Shown: piece by piece, positions 50,679 to 59,636 of the stretch
Layout of the letters: every line of letters starts with the position of its first letter
Numbering within the stretch: the first letter of the stretch is position 1
DNA from: Massiliimicrobium timonense
Lineage (GTDB): Bacteria > Bacillota_I > Bacilli_A > Erysipelotrichales > Coprobacillaceae
Length of the DNA: 64,000 bases
Assembly (NCBI RefSeq): GCF_002160865.1
Contig: NZ_NFLJ01000005.1
Location: forward strand, 1-64,000
Direction: 5' to 3'
Position numbers and translations under genes: made by a program
Notes under the pieces: model-generated
What the model was told of the DNA's origin: nothing
The model's input: only the letters and a program-made list of their open reading frames with translations
Databases searched by the model: none

Positions 50679-51614
50679 TTATTGAGCATTAGTGAATGCT
50701 TCAGCTACAGCTTCTAAGAATGCTCCAATATCCATTGTACATCCAGCAGCTAAATCAGAACCAGTTTTTGGAACTGTTGTATGTTCTTCATCACGTTTTT
50801 CTGTTTCAGTTTTAGCAATTTCATCAGCTGTTTTACCTTTGCAGTATTCTTCAAATGCAATTGCTTGTTCATACCATTCTTTACCGATTCCAGAAACACC
50901 TTTCATTCCATAGTCTTCTTTTCTTTCTGATTTTGTATCAGTAGTTTTTTCATTGATTTGAGCTACATCAATTTTTGAATAAACAACTTTACCATCAGCA
51001 TCAGTAGCAACTAAAGCGATAGTTGTATCTAATTGTTTAGCTTCACCATCGTTAGCCATAACTTCACCAACACCAATTTTATCAGCATTAGCATCTTGAG
51101 CATTTGCGATTGCTTTAGCAACTGCTTCTTTAAATTCACCGATGTCCATTGTACATCCAGCAGCTAAATCAGAACCAGATTTTGGAACTGTTGTATGTTC
51201 TTCATCACGTTTTTCTGTTTCGATTCCAGCAATTTCATCAGCTGTTTTACCTTTACAGAATTGTTCAAAGAACTGTGCTTGTTCATACCATTCTTTACCG
51301 ATTGGAGAAACACCTTTCATTCCATATTCTTCTTTTAATTCTTTTTTAGTTTTTGTTTTTTCAGCATCCCCACCTGGAGTAGATTGAGCTACGTCAATAT
51401 CAATATATTGAACTTTTCCATCAGCATCTAATCCAACAGCAGCAATAGTTGAGTTCACTTGACCGTCAGAATAAGAACTTACAACTCCTAAACCAGCTTT
51501 TGCATATTTAGCACCTTCAGCAGCTGCTCCAGTATCTTCACCTTTCTTACCACATCCTACTAAAACAGTAGCTACTAAAGCAGATGCAGCTAAAACTTTT
51601 AATAATTTGTTCAT
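50679..51614 (-). CDS. Duplicated FMN-binding-domain lipoprotein (PplA-like)
   Basis: 311 residues. Signal peptide with lipobox LVGC (Cys21), a short Ala/Gly linker, then two tandem copies of one domain (about 37-173 and 180-311). Each has YGMKGVS-IGKEWYEQA, a KGKTADEI segment and ends in TTVP-GSDLAAGCTMDIG. The Gly-Cys-Thr with Thr155 and Thr293 sits where FMN-binding domains are flavinylated by ApbE. This matches PplA-like lipoproteins of flavin-based extracellular electron transfer; no ndh2 or membrane quinone genes are visible here. The ATG at 51614 has AAGGAG upstream. Confidence 0.85.
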   Translation of the reverse strand: MNKLLKVLAASALVATVLVGCGKKGEDTGAAAEGAKYAKAGLGVVSSYSDGQVNSTIAAVGLDADGKVQYIDIDVAQSTPGGDAEKTKTKKELKEEYGMKGVSPIGKEWYEQAQFFEQFCKGKTADEIAGIETEKRDEEHTTVPKSGSDLAAGCTMDIGEFKEAVAKAIANAQDANADKIGVGEVMANDGEAKQLDTTIALVATDADGKVVYSKIDVAQINEKTTDTKSERKEDYGMKGVSGIGKEWYEQAIAFEEYCKGKTADEIAKTETEKRDEEHTTVPKTGSDLAAGCTMDIGAFLEAVAEAFTNAQ

Positions 51615-51780
51615 AAAAAAATTCTCCTTCCCATTCCTTTTTTGAACTACATATATTATAGCTTGAAAGCGTTTATATATCAAGGTTTTTTCGTTGCTTT
51701 TGCACTCATTTTTAGGTTCAAAAAAAAGAAAAATACAAATTATTTTGAATTTATCAATGCTTTTGTGAAAAAATTCATAA

Positions 51781-51805
51781 GAAAAAAAAGAATAAATTCT
51801 TTTTA
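51781..51805 (-). terminator. Terminator of the thyA-folA-plsC operon
   Basis: Minus-strand AAAGAAT pairs with ATTCTTT with a 2-nt loop, then TTTTTC; the stem overlaps the end of plsC. Confidence 0.65.
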
Positions 51806-52522
51806 AAATTCATTCTCATTTTCGTTGATACACTTTTCTATTCTTGATTGTACCATACTTGCAACTTCTGTACTGCTCATATCTTTATATTCATCATAAT
51901 AAATAGGTGTTAAATAATGAATCTGAGCATCTACTTTTTCAATGGAATTATTGTCAAACACTTTATAACAATCAATCAATGCAACAGGAACGATTGGTTT
52001 TTTTGCATTCATAACTGATTTAAAGGTTCCCCCTTTAAATTCCAGCATTTTATTTTGTTGACGACATCTTGTCCCTTCTGGAAAAATGACATAACTTGTT
52101 CCAGCTGCCATATCTTTTGAAGCTTGTCTAATCACTTTGACTGAAGCACGAATATTTTCACGATCAATCGCTAATGCATCAACCATATGTAATACATTTT
52201 TTAAGACAAAGACATGCATTAATTCTTTTTTCACAATGAATTTAAAAGGTTGATCATGTGTTCCAAACAAAATAAGTGCATCAAATAATCCCTGATGATT
52301 AGGAGCCATTAAATATCCCTGTTCTTCTGGTAAATTTTCTTTACCAAAGCAATGAATATTGACTCTTGATTTTTCATTCACTTTTCTAATTAATCTTTGT
52401 GTAAAATCAAATCTTGTTTCAAAACTGACATCTTCTTTATGTTTATTATAACGATGAATCGTTAATAACCATCCCGGTATTCTATATAATAATCTTATAA
52501 CTAAAAATATAATTCTTTTCAT
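51803..52522 (-). CDS. plsC: 1-acyl-sn-glycerol-3-phosphate acyltransferase
   Basis: 239 residues with a hydrophobic N terminus. NHQGLFDALIL holds the NHx4D catalytic motif, VIFPEGTRCRQ the FPEGTR acyl-acceptor motif, and PIVPVALIDCY motif IV. Adds the second acyl chain in phosphatidic acid synthesis at the membrane. Its ATG overlaps the folA stop by 4 nt, so it is the third gene of thyA-folA-plsC. Confidence 0.94.
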   Translation of the reverse strand: MKRIIFLVIRLLYRIPGWLLTIHRYNKHKEDVSFETRFDFTQRLIRKVNEKSRVNIHCFGKENLPEEQGYLMAPNHQGLFDALILFGTHDQPFKFIVKKELMHVFVLKNVLHMVDALAIDRENIRASVKVIRQASKDMAAGTSYVIFPEGTRCRQQNKMLEFKGGTFKSVMNAKKPIVPVALIDCYKVFDNNSIEKVDAQIHYLTPIYYDEYKDMSSTEVASMVQSRIEKCINENENEF

Positions 52523-52995
52523 TGGGCACCTCTTTGATAGATTTCTAAATCAAATGTTTCAAATGGTTTGACTTCTTTTAAAACAAAACCATAATCTTCA
52601 AAATCTGGGAAATATGTTTCACCAACATGTGTTCCTTTAATTTTAGAAATCAATAATTGATCAACAAAAGGTAAAGACTGTTTATAAATAGAAGCTCCTC
52701 CAGATATAAACAAATCTTTTCCACTTTCTTTATATTCTTGAATCACTTCTTCTAAAGATGTTCTCACTTCTACACGTTCATCTTCAAAAGGTTCAAAACT
52801 CACAACAATGGTATGACGATGAGGTAATGGTCTACCAATCGCTTGATATGTTGTATAACCCATTAATATCGTTTGATGTATCGTTGTGTCTTTAAAATGC
52901 TTTAAGTCTTCTTTATTATCCCAAGGCATACCATTAGATGAATCTTTCTTTCCAATTAAACGATTATCATCCATAGCTACAATAATACTAATCAT
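52519..52995 (-). CDS. folA: Dihydrofolate reductase
   Basis: 158 residues. ISIIVAMDDNRLIGKKDSSN and MPWDNKEDLKHFK hold the substrate site (Asp in the WDxKED segment), TILMGYTTYQAIGRPLPHR the cofactor site, and FISGGASIYKQ the second NADPH loop. Regenerates tetrahydrofolate, which ThyA consumes. Its start overlaps the thyA stop in TAATG, so translation is coupled. Confidence 0.96.
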   Translation of the reverse strand: MISIIVAMDDNRLIGKKDSSNGMPWDNKEDLKHFKDTTIHQTILMGYTTYQAIGRPLPHRHTIVVSFEPFEDERVEVRTSLEEVIQEYKESGKDLFISGGASIYKQSLPFVDQLLISKIKGTHVGETYFPDFEDYGFVLKEVKPFETFDLEIYQRGAQ

Positions 52996-53882
52996 TAGAC
53001 ACTCACCTTTCCATATAATCTTCCATGACTTTGATAGTTTTCAATAGAAATATCATCAATCGTAAAATCAAATAAAGATTTAATTTCTGGATTTAACTTT
53101 AATTGACATAATGGTAATGGCTCTCTTGATATTTGTTCTTTAACAACATCAAAATGATCTTTATAAATATGAGCATCTCCAATTGTATGAATAAATTCTT
53201 TCGCTTCATATCCACAGACTTGTGCTAACATTGCTGTCATTAAAGCATAAGAAGCAATATTAAATGGCACTCCTAAGAATGTATCAGCACTTCTTTGATA
53301 TAATTGACAAGATAAATATTTTTTATCAGCTGACACATAAAACTGTAAAAAAGCATGACATGGTGGTAAAGCCATCTGATCTACTTCAACTGGATTCCAT
53401 GCACTCACAATATGTCTTCTTGAAAAAGGATTATTTTTTAAACCATCAATTAAAATAGATAACTGATCAACCCCTTGTTCATTAAAATTACGCCATTGTC
53501 TACCATAGACTGGTCCTAATTCCCCATATTTTAAAACAAACGGATCATCAGCAGGTAATTCTTTTATTTTAGCAACAAATTCTTCTAAACTCTCACCATG
53601 AAAATCTTCAGACTTCTTAAAGTTTTCATAAGGCCATTCATTCCATATTTTGACATTTCTATCAACCAGATATTTAATATTTGTATCTCCCTTAATAAAC
53701 CATAATAATTCTTCTGCAATTGGTCTTAAAAACATTTTTTTCGTTGTTAATAAAGGAAAACCAACACGTAAATCATAACGTGTCTGATAACCAAAAACAC
53801 TACGTGTCCCTGTTCCTGTACGATCATCACGATCTTCCCCATGTTCTAATATATATTGACACATTTCTAAATACTGTTTCAC
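52995..53882 (-). CDS. thyA: Thymidylate synthase
   Basis: 295 residues. [20 protein letters not shown] then TRSVFGYQ at the N terminus, the catalytic [32 protein letters not shown] and the GDAHIYKDH. Converts dUMP to dTMP using methylene-THF. A longer frame exists, but the family's start (MKQYLE) corresponds to a GTG at 53882 that lies 8 nt after AGAGG. First gene of the operon. Confidence 0.96.
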   Translation of the reverse strand: MKQYLEMCQYILEHGEDRDDRTGTGTRSVFGYQTRYDLRVGFPLLTTKKMFLRPIAEELLWFIKGDTNIKYLVDRNVKIWNEWPYENFKKSEDFHGESLEEFVAKIKELPADDPFVLKYGELGPVYGRQWRNFNEQGVDQLSILIDGLKNNPFSRRHIVSAWNPVEVDQMALPPCHAFLQFYVSADKKYLSCQLYQRSADTFLGVPFNIASYALMTAMLAQVCGYEAKEFIHTIGDAHIYKDHFDVVKEQISREPLPLCQLKLNPEIKSLFDFTIDDISIENYQSHGRLYGKVSV

Positions 53883-54137
53883 ATTCTTCACCTCTCGCTT
53901 ATTATAGCGAATAAACAAGGAAAAGTCATTATTTTTCATTGAAATAAACTCTTATAGTAAAAGAGCCGTTAATATTTACAGTCAAGCAAAGATATTCTAA
54001 CAATAACTATAGATGCTTTTACATCATTTTTATAGTTGCATTCGATAGAATAGAAAACAAATAACAAGAATATATGTCTGTTTGTTGTTGAAGTCTATTT
54101 TTGTTATAATGCATATAGACAAAGCAGAAAGGATCAT

Positions 54138-54304
54138 ATGAATATGGATACTCACAAATTGGCTAAAGAACTTATTGAACAAATGAATTCCAAAATGAAA
54201 GGAAATCTCTATCGGTTCATTTTTCTTACAATTCCAACAAAATAGAAGGATGCAGGTTGACAGAAGAACAGACTGAGATGATATTTGAAACAAATTCTTT
54301 ATGA
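54138..54304 (+). pseudogene. Remnant of a Fic-family protein gene (N-terminal part)
   Basis: Starts MNMDTHKLAKELIEQMNSKM then KGNLY; after a frameshift it continues SYNSNKIEGCRLTEEQTEMI then FETNSL and stops. The NSNKIEG-RLTEEQT segment is the conserved N-terminal region of Fic AMP-transferases, which carries inhibitory-helix-type elements. The catalytic HPF motif and the whole core are gone. AAAGG lies before the ATG, and a promoter TTGTTG-17 bp-TATAAT lies upstream, so the decay may be recent. Fic proteins often act as toxins; no antitoxin is visible. Confidence 0.65.
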
Positions 54305-54684
54305 TCTCATTCAACAATATTGTTATACATAGCGATATATTTAAATGACTTCTTTTATGCTATAACATAACAAAATATTATAAGAATTGCTGACATCAAG
54401 GCTATCGAATTTTTAAACAAAAAGAAATTTATTGCGATTTTTGGAGGTTTAAGTAGAAATTAAAGTGCGATTTTTGGGTATAACGAATGATTTGGAGAAA
54501 ACTCTCAATATTTAAATGTAAAATTCATAAAAAACATAATAGTAGAAAAGAAGCAAACGTAAAATCATTTTACTTATAAAAGTAATATCACACGCTAAAA
54601 TATTGTAAAGATTTACATAAAACCAAGTGTATCCTATTGCTCACAAATAACAAAATTGCCTGCAATTAAATTCAAAAGTCATAA

Positions 54685-54740
54685 AACAAAAAAAACAGAT
54701 GAAACGTATACAATCGTATCATATTTCATCTGTTTTTCTT
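54685..54740. terminator. Bidirectional terminator-like hairpin
   Basis: AAACAGATGAAA pairs with TTTCATCTGTTT around a 19-nt loop, with A-run on the left and T-run on the right. It could close transcription from both sides. Confidence 0.65.
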
Positions 54741-54765
54741 TATCATTTATAACTTATAAGTATCA

Positions 54766-54798
54766 TAAAAGAAAAAGAGAATCTTGAAATTCTCTTTA
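54766..54798 (-). terminator. Terminator of the TIM-barrel gene
   Basis: Minus-strand AAAGAGAAT pairs with ATTCTCTTT followed by TTCTTTT. Confidence 0.8.
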
Positions 54799-55476
54799 AT
54801 CATCATGGTGAGAACATTGTATACGATAACGTTCCATCATTTCTTTAAATATTTCTCCATTTGTAGGTGGTGTATAAGTCACTGCATTTGCACCTGCTTT
54901 GATGACTTCTCTTATCGTTTCATCACTAGGACCACCTGTCGCAATAATAGGAAAATCTTTATCTATTTCACGTAATGCTTTTATAATTTCAACAGTCTTT
55001 TTACCACCTGATACATTAATAATACTTGCTCCAGAATGAAGCATTCTTTCTTCTAAAGGTTCATCAGTTGAAACAACAGTTAAAACAATAGGAATATCAA
55101 TAATAGATGCTAATTCCTGCACAAACTTTGTTTTTGTTGGTGCATTCAATACAACTGCTGATGCTCCATGTAATTCTGCATCTAAAGCAATTTTATTAAC
55201 TCTTGGTCCAGCTGTTGTTCCTCCTCCAACACCTGCAAAGACAGGTTTTTGAGCCACTTCTATAATCGCATTTGTAATCTGCATTGTCGGTGTAAAAGGA
55301 TATACAGCAATCACTGCATCAGCATTGCAATTAGAAATAATCGCAACATCTGTTGAAAAGATTAATGATTTAATTCTTCTTCCATTAATTGTAATCCCAG
55401 AAACATCATAAATACATTGAGGGACTTTTACAATATGTCTTAATTTAGAATCAACAATAGGTGTTGTTTTTTCCAT
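54796..55476 (-). CDS. Conserved TIM-barrel protein of unknown function
   Basis: 226 residues with repeated beta-alpha units: DVAIISNCNADAVIAVYPFT, PVFAGVGGGTTAGPRVNKIA, ASAVVLNAPT, IIDIPIVLTVVST, ASIINVSGGK and a C-terminal phosphate-binding type PIIATGGPSDETIREVIKAG then ANAVTYTPPT. This conserved Firmicute family is often labelled only 'hydrolase'; no reaction is established to my knowledge. The GGGTTAG loop and the C-terminal GGPS suggest a phosphorylated ligand. It lies 32 nt after a ROK sugar kinase gene and is probably cotranscribed with it. Confidence 0.7.
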   Translation of the reverse strand: MEKTTPIVDSKLRHIVKVPQCIYDVSGITINGRRIKSLIFSTDVAIISNCNADAVIAVYPFTPTMQITNAIIEVAQKPVFAGVGGGTTAGPRVNKIALDAELHGASAVVLNAPTKTKFVQELASIIDIPIVLTVVSTDEPLEERMLHSGASIINVSGGKKTVEIIKALREIDKDFPIIATGGPSDETIREVIKAGANAVTYTPPTNGEIFKEMMERYRIQCSHHDD

Positions 55477-55508
55477 TTATTATCACCCCATTCAAGTATA
55501 ATCTTTTT

Positions 55509-56396
55509 TTATGAATTGACTGTGAAGAAATGATAGAGTGCTCCTAATAAATTAGCATCATTATGATATTGACAAGTTAAAACAACAGGACGTATTTTCG
55601 CATGTGTAAAACGACTAAAAATGACATCCAAACGCTGATTCACTTCATCTAATAAATCTTCTCTAATACTAATTCCTCCACCAATGACAATCTTTTGTGG
55701 ATCATAGGCATATTGCAAATTATAAATACCATTTGCTAAAACATAATAATACTTATCCACATATTTTTCATAAATAGGATCATCATGATAATGATCAAAA
55801 ATTTCCTTACCATCCAAAGAAGATACATCAACACCTTTTTCTCTAGCAACCCCTCTAACAACTGCCATAGTAGAACCCACATCTGACCATGTATACATTT
55901 CATGTGTATCAAAATCAAACTGTGCAATCATATAACCAAATTCTCCACCATGTAAATGTTCACCTTTATGAATACGACGATCCTTAACAACAGCTCCACC
56001 AATACCTGTTCCACTGACAATAAAACAACAATCTTGAACATCACTTGCTGCTCCTTTCCAGACTTCAGCTAAAGCAGCACAATTGGCATCATTTTCCATT
56101 TCAACAGGAACATTTAATCTCTTTTCTAGGTCTTCTTTAATATGTGGTCCATGTATATAATCAATCGCACTTGAACCACCAATCACACCTTTTTCACTAT
56201 CAACAGCACCAGGCATACTTAAAGCTACACCTTTTAAACTTTGATGACTAGAAAATTCATCAACAATCACTTGATACATATCTTCTATCGTTGGAGGCAC
56301 TTTAACCTTCTTTGCTTCATAAATTTGACCATCTTCATCTAAAACAGCCATTTTAATAGATGTTCCACCAACATCCACACATAAATATTTCTTCAT
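55509..56396 (-). CDS. ROK-family sugar kinase (glucokinase-like)
   Basis: About 295 residues. YLCVDVGGTSIKMAVL is the phosphate loop, MENDANCAALAE holds the catalytic Asp, SGTGIGGAVV binds the phosphate, and GGEFGYM follows, but the Cys-rich zinc motif of many ROK kinases is absent. Likely a cytosolic glucose or N-acetylhexosamine kinase; the exact sugar is not evident. The ATG at 56396 has AAAGG 8 nt upstream. It is a useful contrast with the degenerate ROK domain at 7876-9288, which lacks these residues. Confidence 0.9.
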   Translation of the reverse strand: MKKYLCVDVGGTSIKMAVLDEDGQIYEAKKVKVPPTIEDMYQVIVDEFSSHQSLKGVALSMPGAVDSEKGVIGGSSAIDYIHGPHIKEDLEKRLNVPVEMENDANCAALAEVWKGAASDVQDCCFIVSGTGIGGAVVKDRRIHKGEHLHGGEFGYMIAQFDFDTHEMYTWSDVGSTMAVVRGVAREKGVDVSSLDGKEIFDHYHDDPIYEKYVDKYYYVLANGIYNLQYAYDPQKIVIGGGISIREDLLDEVNQRLDVIFSRFTHAKIRPVVLTCQYHNDANLLGALYHFFTVNS

Positions 56397-56590
56397 TTCA
56401 TTCACCTTTCTTTTTTTATTTCATTGCTATTATATCATTAAACAAACTTCTCTGTGAATACCTAAAAATTCCTTTTCATTATATATCCAAGTCACACCAT
56501 ATATCTCATAAAATAACCCATCTTTTTTAACAAAAAAACCAATAATAACTATCTTATCACAAGCTATTACGTATTTAAAAACGAAAATAA

Positions 56591-56731
56591 AACAATAAAC
56601 CCATTATCAATACATCATCACAAACAAATGATAACATAGAAATAAGTGGTTGGATTTTTATGATGATACTTGCTGTAGGTGGAATAACAGGTTTAGCTAT
56701 AACTAGAAAACATCATAAAGCAAACATCTAA
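56591..56731 (+). pseudogene. C-terminal fragment of a cell-wall-anchored surface protein
   Basis: An open stretch of 46 codons without a start reads NNKPIINTSSQTNDNIEISG, then WIFMMILAVGGITGLAIT and RKHHKANI. A polar run, a hydrophobic segment and a basic tail are the layout of a sortase-type sorting signal; NTSSQTND stands where an LPxTG/NTxTG-like site would be. The 5' part is gone and stops precede it. An intact terminator follows. The parent protein cannot be identified. Confidence 0.5.
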
Positions 56732-56735
56732 AAAC

Positions 56736-56772
56736 TTGAGTATCAACAATAATCCTTATTGATACTCTTTTT
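56736..56772 (+). terminator. Terminator behind the surface-protein fragment
   Basis: GAGTATCAA pairs with TTGATACTC, followed by TTTTTG. Confidence 0.8.
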
Positions 56773-56822
56773 GATTCCTATTTTATGGAATCAATCAATT
56801 TGATTCCGTATATAAGGAATCA
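56772..56822. promoter_or_regulatory. Two tandem palindromes TGATTCC-N8-GGAATCA
   Basis: Identical arms occur at 56772-56793 and 56801-56822, each with an 8-bp centre, repeated at a 29-bp period. The regular spacing (nearly three helical turns) is typical of paired operator sites for a dimeric regulator. No adjacent regulator gene is present. Confidence 0.55.
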
Positions 56823-56898
56823 TTTTATTTACAATATCAGTCAATTAATATAAAACAAATACATAAAAACAAATTCTACCTACAAGAGAGGTGAAAAT

Positions 56899-56934
56899 AT
56901 GGCTGCCAATTCAAAAAATAAAAAACAGAAATGA
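56899..56934 (+). CDS. Very short frame with strong SD (possible gene start remnant)
   Basis: ATG at 56899 follows AGAGAGGTG with ideal spacing and encodes MAANSKNKKQK before TGA. It may be the 5' end of a lost gene downstream of the palindromes, or a short peptide. The sequence past the stop is the aroK terminator. Confidence 0.3.
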   Translation: MAANSKNKKQK

Positions 56935-56940
56935 AGTAAA

Positions 56941-56968
56941 CAAAAAAGCTATAGTCATTTATAGCTTC
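56941..56968 (-). terminator. Terminator of the aromatic amino acid operon
   Basis: Minus-strand AAGCTATA pairs with TATAGCTT around AATGAC, then TTTTG; it overlaps the 3' end of aroK. Confidence 0.85.
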
Positions 56969-57465
56969 TTCAATAAATCAATAATTTTATGACAAACATC
57001 TTCTAATGTCCCATCATTATCAACATGATAATCACAGGCTTGTAAATAAAGAGGATGTCTAACTTGATATAAATCATAGAGTTTTTGAGCACCCTCTTTT
57101 AATAAAGGGCGAGATGATGTATCAACATCTTCTAAAATAAGAGGAATGGGGCGATCAATATAAATAATATACCCACTTTGTTTCAAGGCTTCGATATTTT
57201 CATAACGCTGAATAACCCCACCACCTGTAGAAATAATACAATGTTTTTGTTGGGCAATCTCTAAACAACATGCTGTTTCTCTTTCTCTAAAATAGTCCTC
57301 TGATATATCAAACATTTGAGATATGGACATTTGATATTTATCTTCAATATACTGATCCATATCAATCCATTGTTTATGAAGTTTATCTTTCAATAGTTTC
57401 GCAATTGTGGTTTTCCCACATCCCATCATTCCTATCAAAACAACATTTGTTTTATCTTTTCGCAT
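56959..57465 (-). CDS. aroK: Shikimate kinase
   Basis: 168 residues. Walker A VLIGMMGCGKTTIAKLL, the shikimate-binding DMDQYIED and FRERE, and ISTGGGVI. Phosphorylates shikimate at the 3 position. It overlaps the end of pheA by 14 nt and is the last gene of the operon. aroD and aroE are not in the window. Confidence 0.94.
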   Translation of the reverse strand: MRKDKTNVVLIGMMGCGKTTIAKLLKDKLHKQWIDMDQYIEDKYQMSISQMFDISEDYFRERETACCLEIAQQKHCIISTGGGVIQRYENIEALKQSGYIIYIDRPIPLILEDVDTSSRPLLKEGAQKLYDLYQVRHPLYLQACDYHVDNDGTLEDVCHKIIDLLKKL

Positions 57466-58567
57466 AATTTCCTAATATCCTCATCGTTTTGGTATGAGCT
57501 TTAATATCTTCTAATGCCTGTAAAAATGAAGGTTGTTTTAAACTTCCTTCTAAATCTACATAAAAATAATATTCCCATGTTGTTTCTAGTAATGGACGAG
57601 ATTCAATACGCAACATATTGATTGAATAATCATTAATAATCTTTGTGATTTGATATAAAGTACCTATTTGATGTGGTAATGTAAACACAATACTGATACA
57701 AGAGGCATCATCAGAAATTTCTAAATGTTTTCCAAAAATAATAAATCTTGTTGAATTATTAGAAACATTTTGAATATTTTCTTGAATCACATCTAAATCA
57801 TAAAGCTTAGCAGCTTGTAAAGATGCAATAGCACCGATATGAGGATCATTTAAAGAAGAAACATATTGAGCTGCCATTGCAGTATTTTCATAAGCACGTG
57901 GTTGAATATGATGTTTATCTAAAAACAAGGAAGTTTGTAGTAATCCTTGAGGGTGAGAATAAACAGCTTGTATATCTTCCAGTTTTGTACCTTTGATACC
58001 TAATAAGTGTTGTGACACCGCCAGACTTTGTTCCCCTACAATATAAAAATCATAATCTCTCATAGCATCATAATTATCATTAATAGCCCCTGTCGATGAG
58101 TTTTCTAAAGGTACAATCCCATAATCAATTTCATCATGTTTTAATGCTTCAAACACATCTTTAAAATGTGGATAATTCTGTCTTTGAACATCATCTCCAA
58201 AGTAAGTTTTCAAAGCTTTTTCAGAAAAAGAACCAGGCACACCTTGAAAACCAACCGTAATATTTTGTGTTTGTGGTTGCGGAAAATGAGGACAAGAATA
58301 AGATAAAAATGTAGATTGATATGTTTTAGAAATATTCATTAAAGATGTAAGAAACAGTTTTGCATAAGGTTCGAGTGTTTCCTGATGAATACGTGAGATA
58401 TTTTTTTGAATCACTTGTGCTTCACGTTCACTTTGAAATATTTCCATATCATGAACCATTTTATAATGCACAACATCTTTAGCAACATTCATTCTTTTTT
58501 CAAATAAAGCCATCAATTGTTCATCAATAGCATCTATTTCTTCTCGACATTGTTTTAAATCTTTCAT
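57452..58567 (-). CDS. pheA: Bifunctional chorismate mutase / prephenate dehydratase
   Basis: 371 residues. N-terminal AroQ-type chorismate mutase (1-85; CREEIDAIDEQLMALFEKRM). Prephenate dehydratase (about 105-285) with GVPGSFSEKAL, LENSSTGAI and the NNSTRFIIFG. C-terminal ACT domain (about 290-371) with the Phe-binding ESRP (RIESRPLLETTWEYYFYVD). Makes phenylpyruvate from chorismate, so the operon leads to phenylalanine, consistent with the Phe-specifier T-box. It begins 1 nt after the aroC stop. Confidence 0.95.
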   Translation of the reverse strand: MKDLKQCREEIDAIDEQLMALFEKRMNVAKDVVHYKMVHDMEIFQSEREAQVIQKNISRIHQETLEPYAKLFLTSLMNISKTYQSTFLSYSCPHFPQPQTQNITVGFQGVPGSFSEKALKTYFGDDVQRQNYPHFKDVFEALKHDEIDYGIVPLENSSTGAINDNYDAMRDYDFYIVGEQSLAVSQHLLGIKGTKLEDIQAVYSHPQGLLQTSLFLDKHHIQPRAYENTAMAAQYVSSLNDPHIGAIASLQAAKLYDLDVIQENIQNVSNNSTRFIIFGKHLEISDDASCISIVFTLPHQIGTLYQITKIINDYSINMLRIESRPLLETTWEYYFYVDLEGSLKQPSFLQALEDIKAHTKTMRILGNYAKR

Positions 58568-58568
58568 A

Positions 58569-59636
58569 TTAACCTAACAGATCCAAGACTCCCAGTGCTG
58601 CCATTGATTCCACTACCACAACAGCACGAGGGACAATACATGGATCATGCCTTCCTTTCACTTGAATTTGTGTATTGGTATGTGTCTGAACATTAATTGT
58701 TTCTTGAATTTGAGAAATAGAAGGTGTTGGTTTAATACCAACTTGAAAAACAATCGGCATTCCATTCGTAATACCTCCAGTGATACCCCCATTATGATTG
58801 GTTTTGGTTTTGACTTGATCCCCTTGATAGTAATAAGCATCATTGGCTTCATGACCATACATCTGATGAATAGATTCACTTCCAAAGCTCACACTTTTTA
58901 CAGCCGGGATACTAAATAATAATGGAGATAAATGAGATTCTACTGAATCAAAGAAAGGATTACCTATTCCTGCTGGAACATGAGCTATTGCACATTCAAT
59001 GATACCTCCAACTGAATCCTGTGACATACGTGCTTTTTCTATTTCTTCCTGCATTTTTATAAAAACTTGATCATCTAATGTTGGATACATTTGATGTGAT
59101 AATTGTTTTAATAGTTCATCATCTATATCCACTGGAAACGAACAATCTTGAATATGATGAATCTGTTTCATATGAGCACCAATTATAATTCCTTTTTCTA
59201 ATAAAATCTGTCTGGCAATACTTCCAGCCAATACAATAGGTGCTGTTAAACGTCCAGAAAAATGTCCTCCCCCACGTACATCATTATATCCATGATATTT
59301 GATGTAAGCTGGATAATCACTATGTCCTGGTCGCATATTGACTTTTAACTCACTATAATCCTTTGAATGAGTATTTGTATTTTCAATCATTGCACATAGC
59401 GGAGCACCTGTTGTCACGCCATCTCGTATTCCACTGACTATTTGAAATTCATCTTTTTCCTTTCGTGGTGTAGACATCTGATTTTGTCCTGGTGCACGTC
59501 GTTTCATAAACCAGCGAATTTCATCCATATCTAGTTTCATTCCGGCTGGTAAGCCCCCTATCACAATACCTATAGCTGGTCCATGACTTTCTCCAAATAT
59601 AGATAATTCAATATTATTCCCCCAGTTTGCACTCAT
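58569..59636 (-). CDS. aroC: Chorismate synthase
   Basis: 355 residues. GESHGPAIGIVIGGLPAG at the N terminus, RPGHSDYPAYIKY, RGGGHFSGRLTAPIVLAGSI and the C-terminal RHDPCIVPRAVVVVE. FMN-dependent elimination of EPSP to chorismate. The ATG at 59636 has AGGAGG 8 nt upstream; it overlaps aroA by 23 nt. Confidence 0.96.
   Translation of the reverse strand: MSANWGNNIELSIFGESHGPAIGIVIGGLPAGMKLDMDEIRWFMKRRAPGQNQMSTPRKEKDEFQIVSGIRDGVTTGAPLCAMIENTNTHSKDYSELKVNMRPGHSDYPAYIKYHGYNDVRGGGHFSGRLTAPIVLAGSIARQILLEKGIIIGAHMKQIHHIQDCSFPVDIDDELLKQLSHQMYPTLDDQVFIKMQEEIEKARMSQDSVGGIIECAIAHVPAGIGNPFFDSVESHLSPLLFSIPAVKSVSFGSESIHQMYGHEANDAYYYQGDQVKTKTNHNGGITGGITNGMPIVFQVGIKPTPSISQIQETINVQTHTNTQIQVKGRHDPCIVPRAVVVVESMAALGVLDLLG

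Larger units (their letters stand above)
53883..54795. other. Gene-poor region with Fic remnant
   Basis: About 910 bp. It holds a fic-like pseudogene with an intact promoter (54138-54304), two copies of GCGATTTTTGG (near 54436 and 54472), a bidirectional hairpin (54688-54740) and otherwise no supportable gene; a 95-codon minus-strand frame at 54030-54317 is the shadow of the Fic remnant. Confidence 0.6.
56397..56958. other. Intergenic region with surface-protein tail and tandem palindromes
   Basis: About 560 bp. It contains the 3' fragment of a surface-protein gene (56591-56731), its terminator, two tandem palindromes (56772-56822) and a very short frame with a strong SD (56899-56934). Nothing recognisable lies in 56410-56590. 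Confidence 0.6.

Noticed and set aside
54030-54317. 95-codon minus-strand frame
   Set aside because: It is antisense to the Fic remnant, whose peptide makes sense on the plus strand; no SD and no family pattern.
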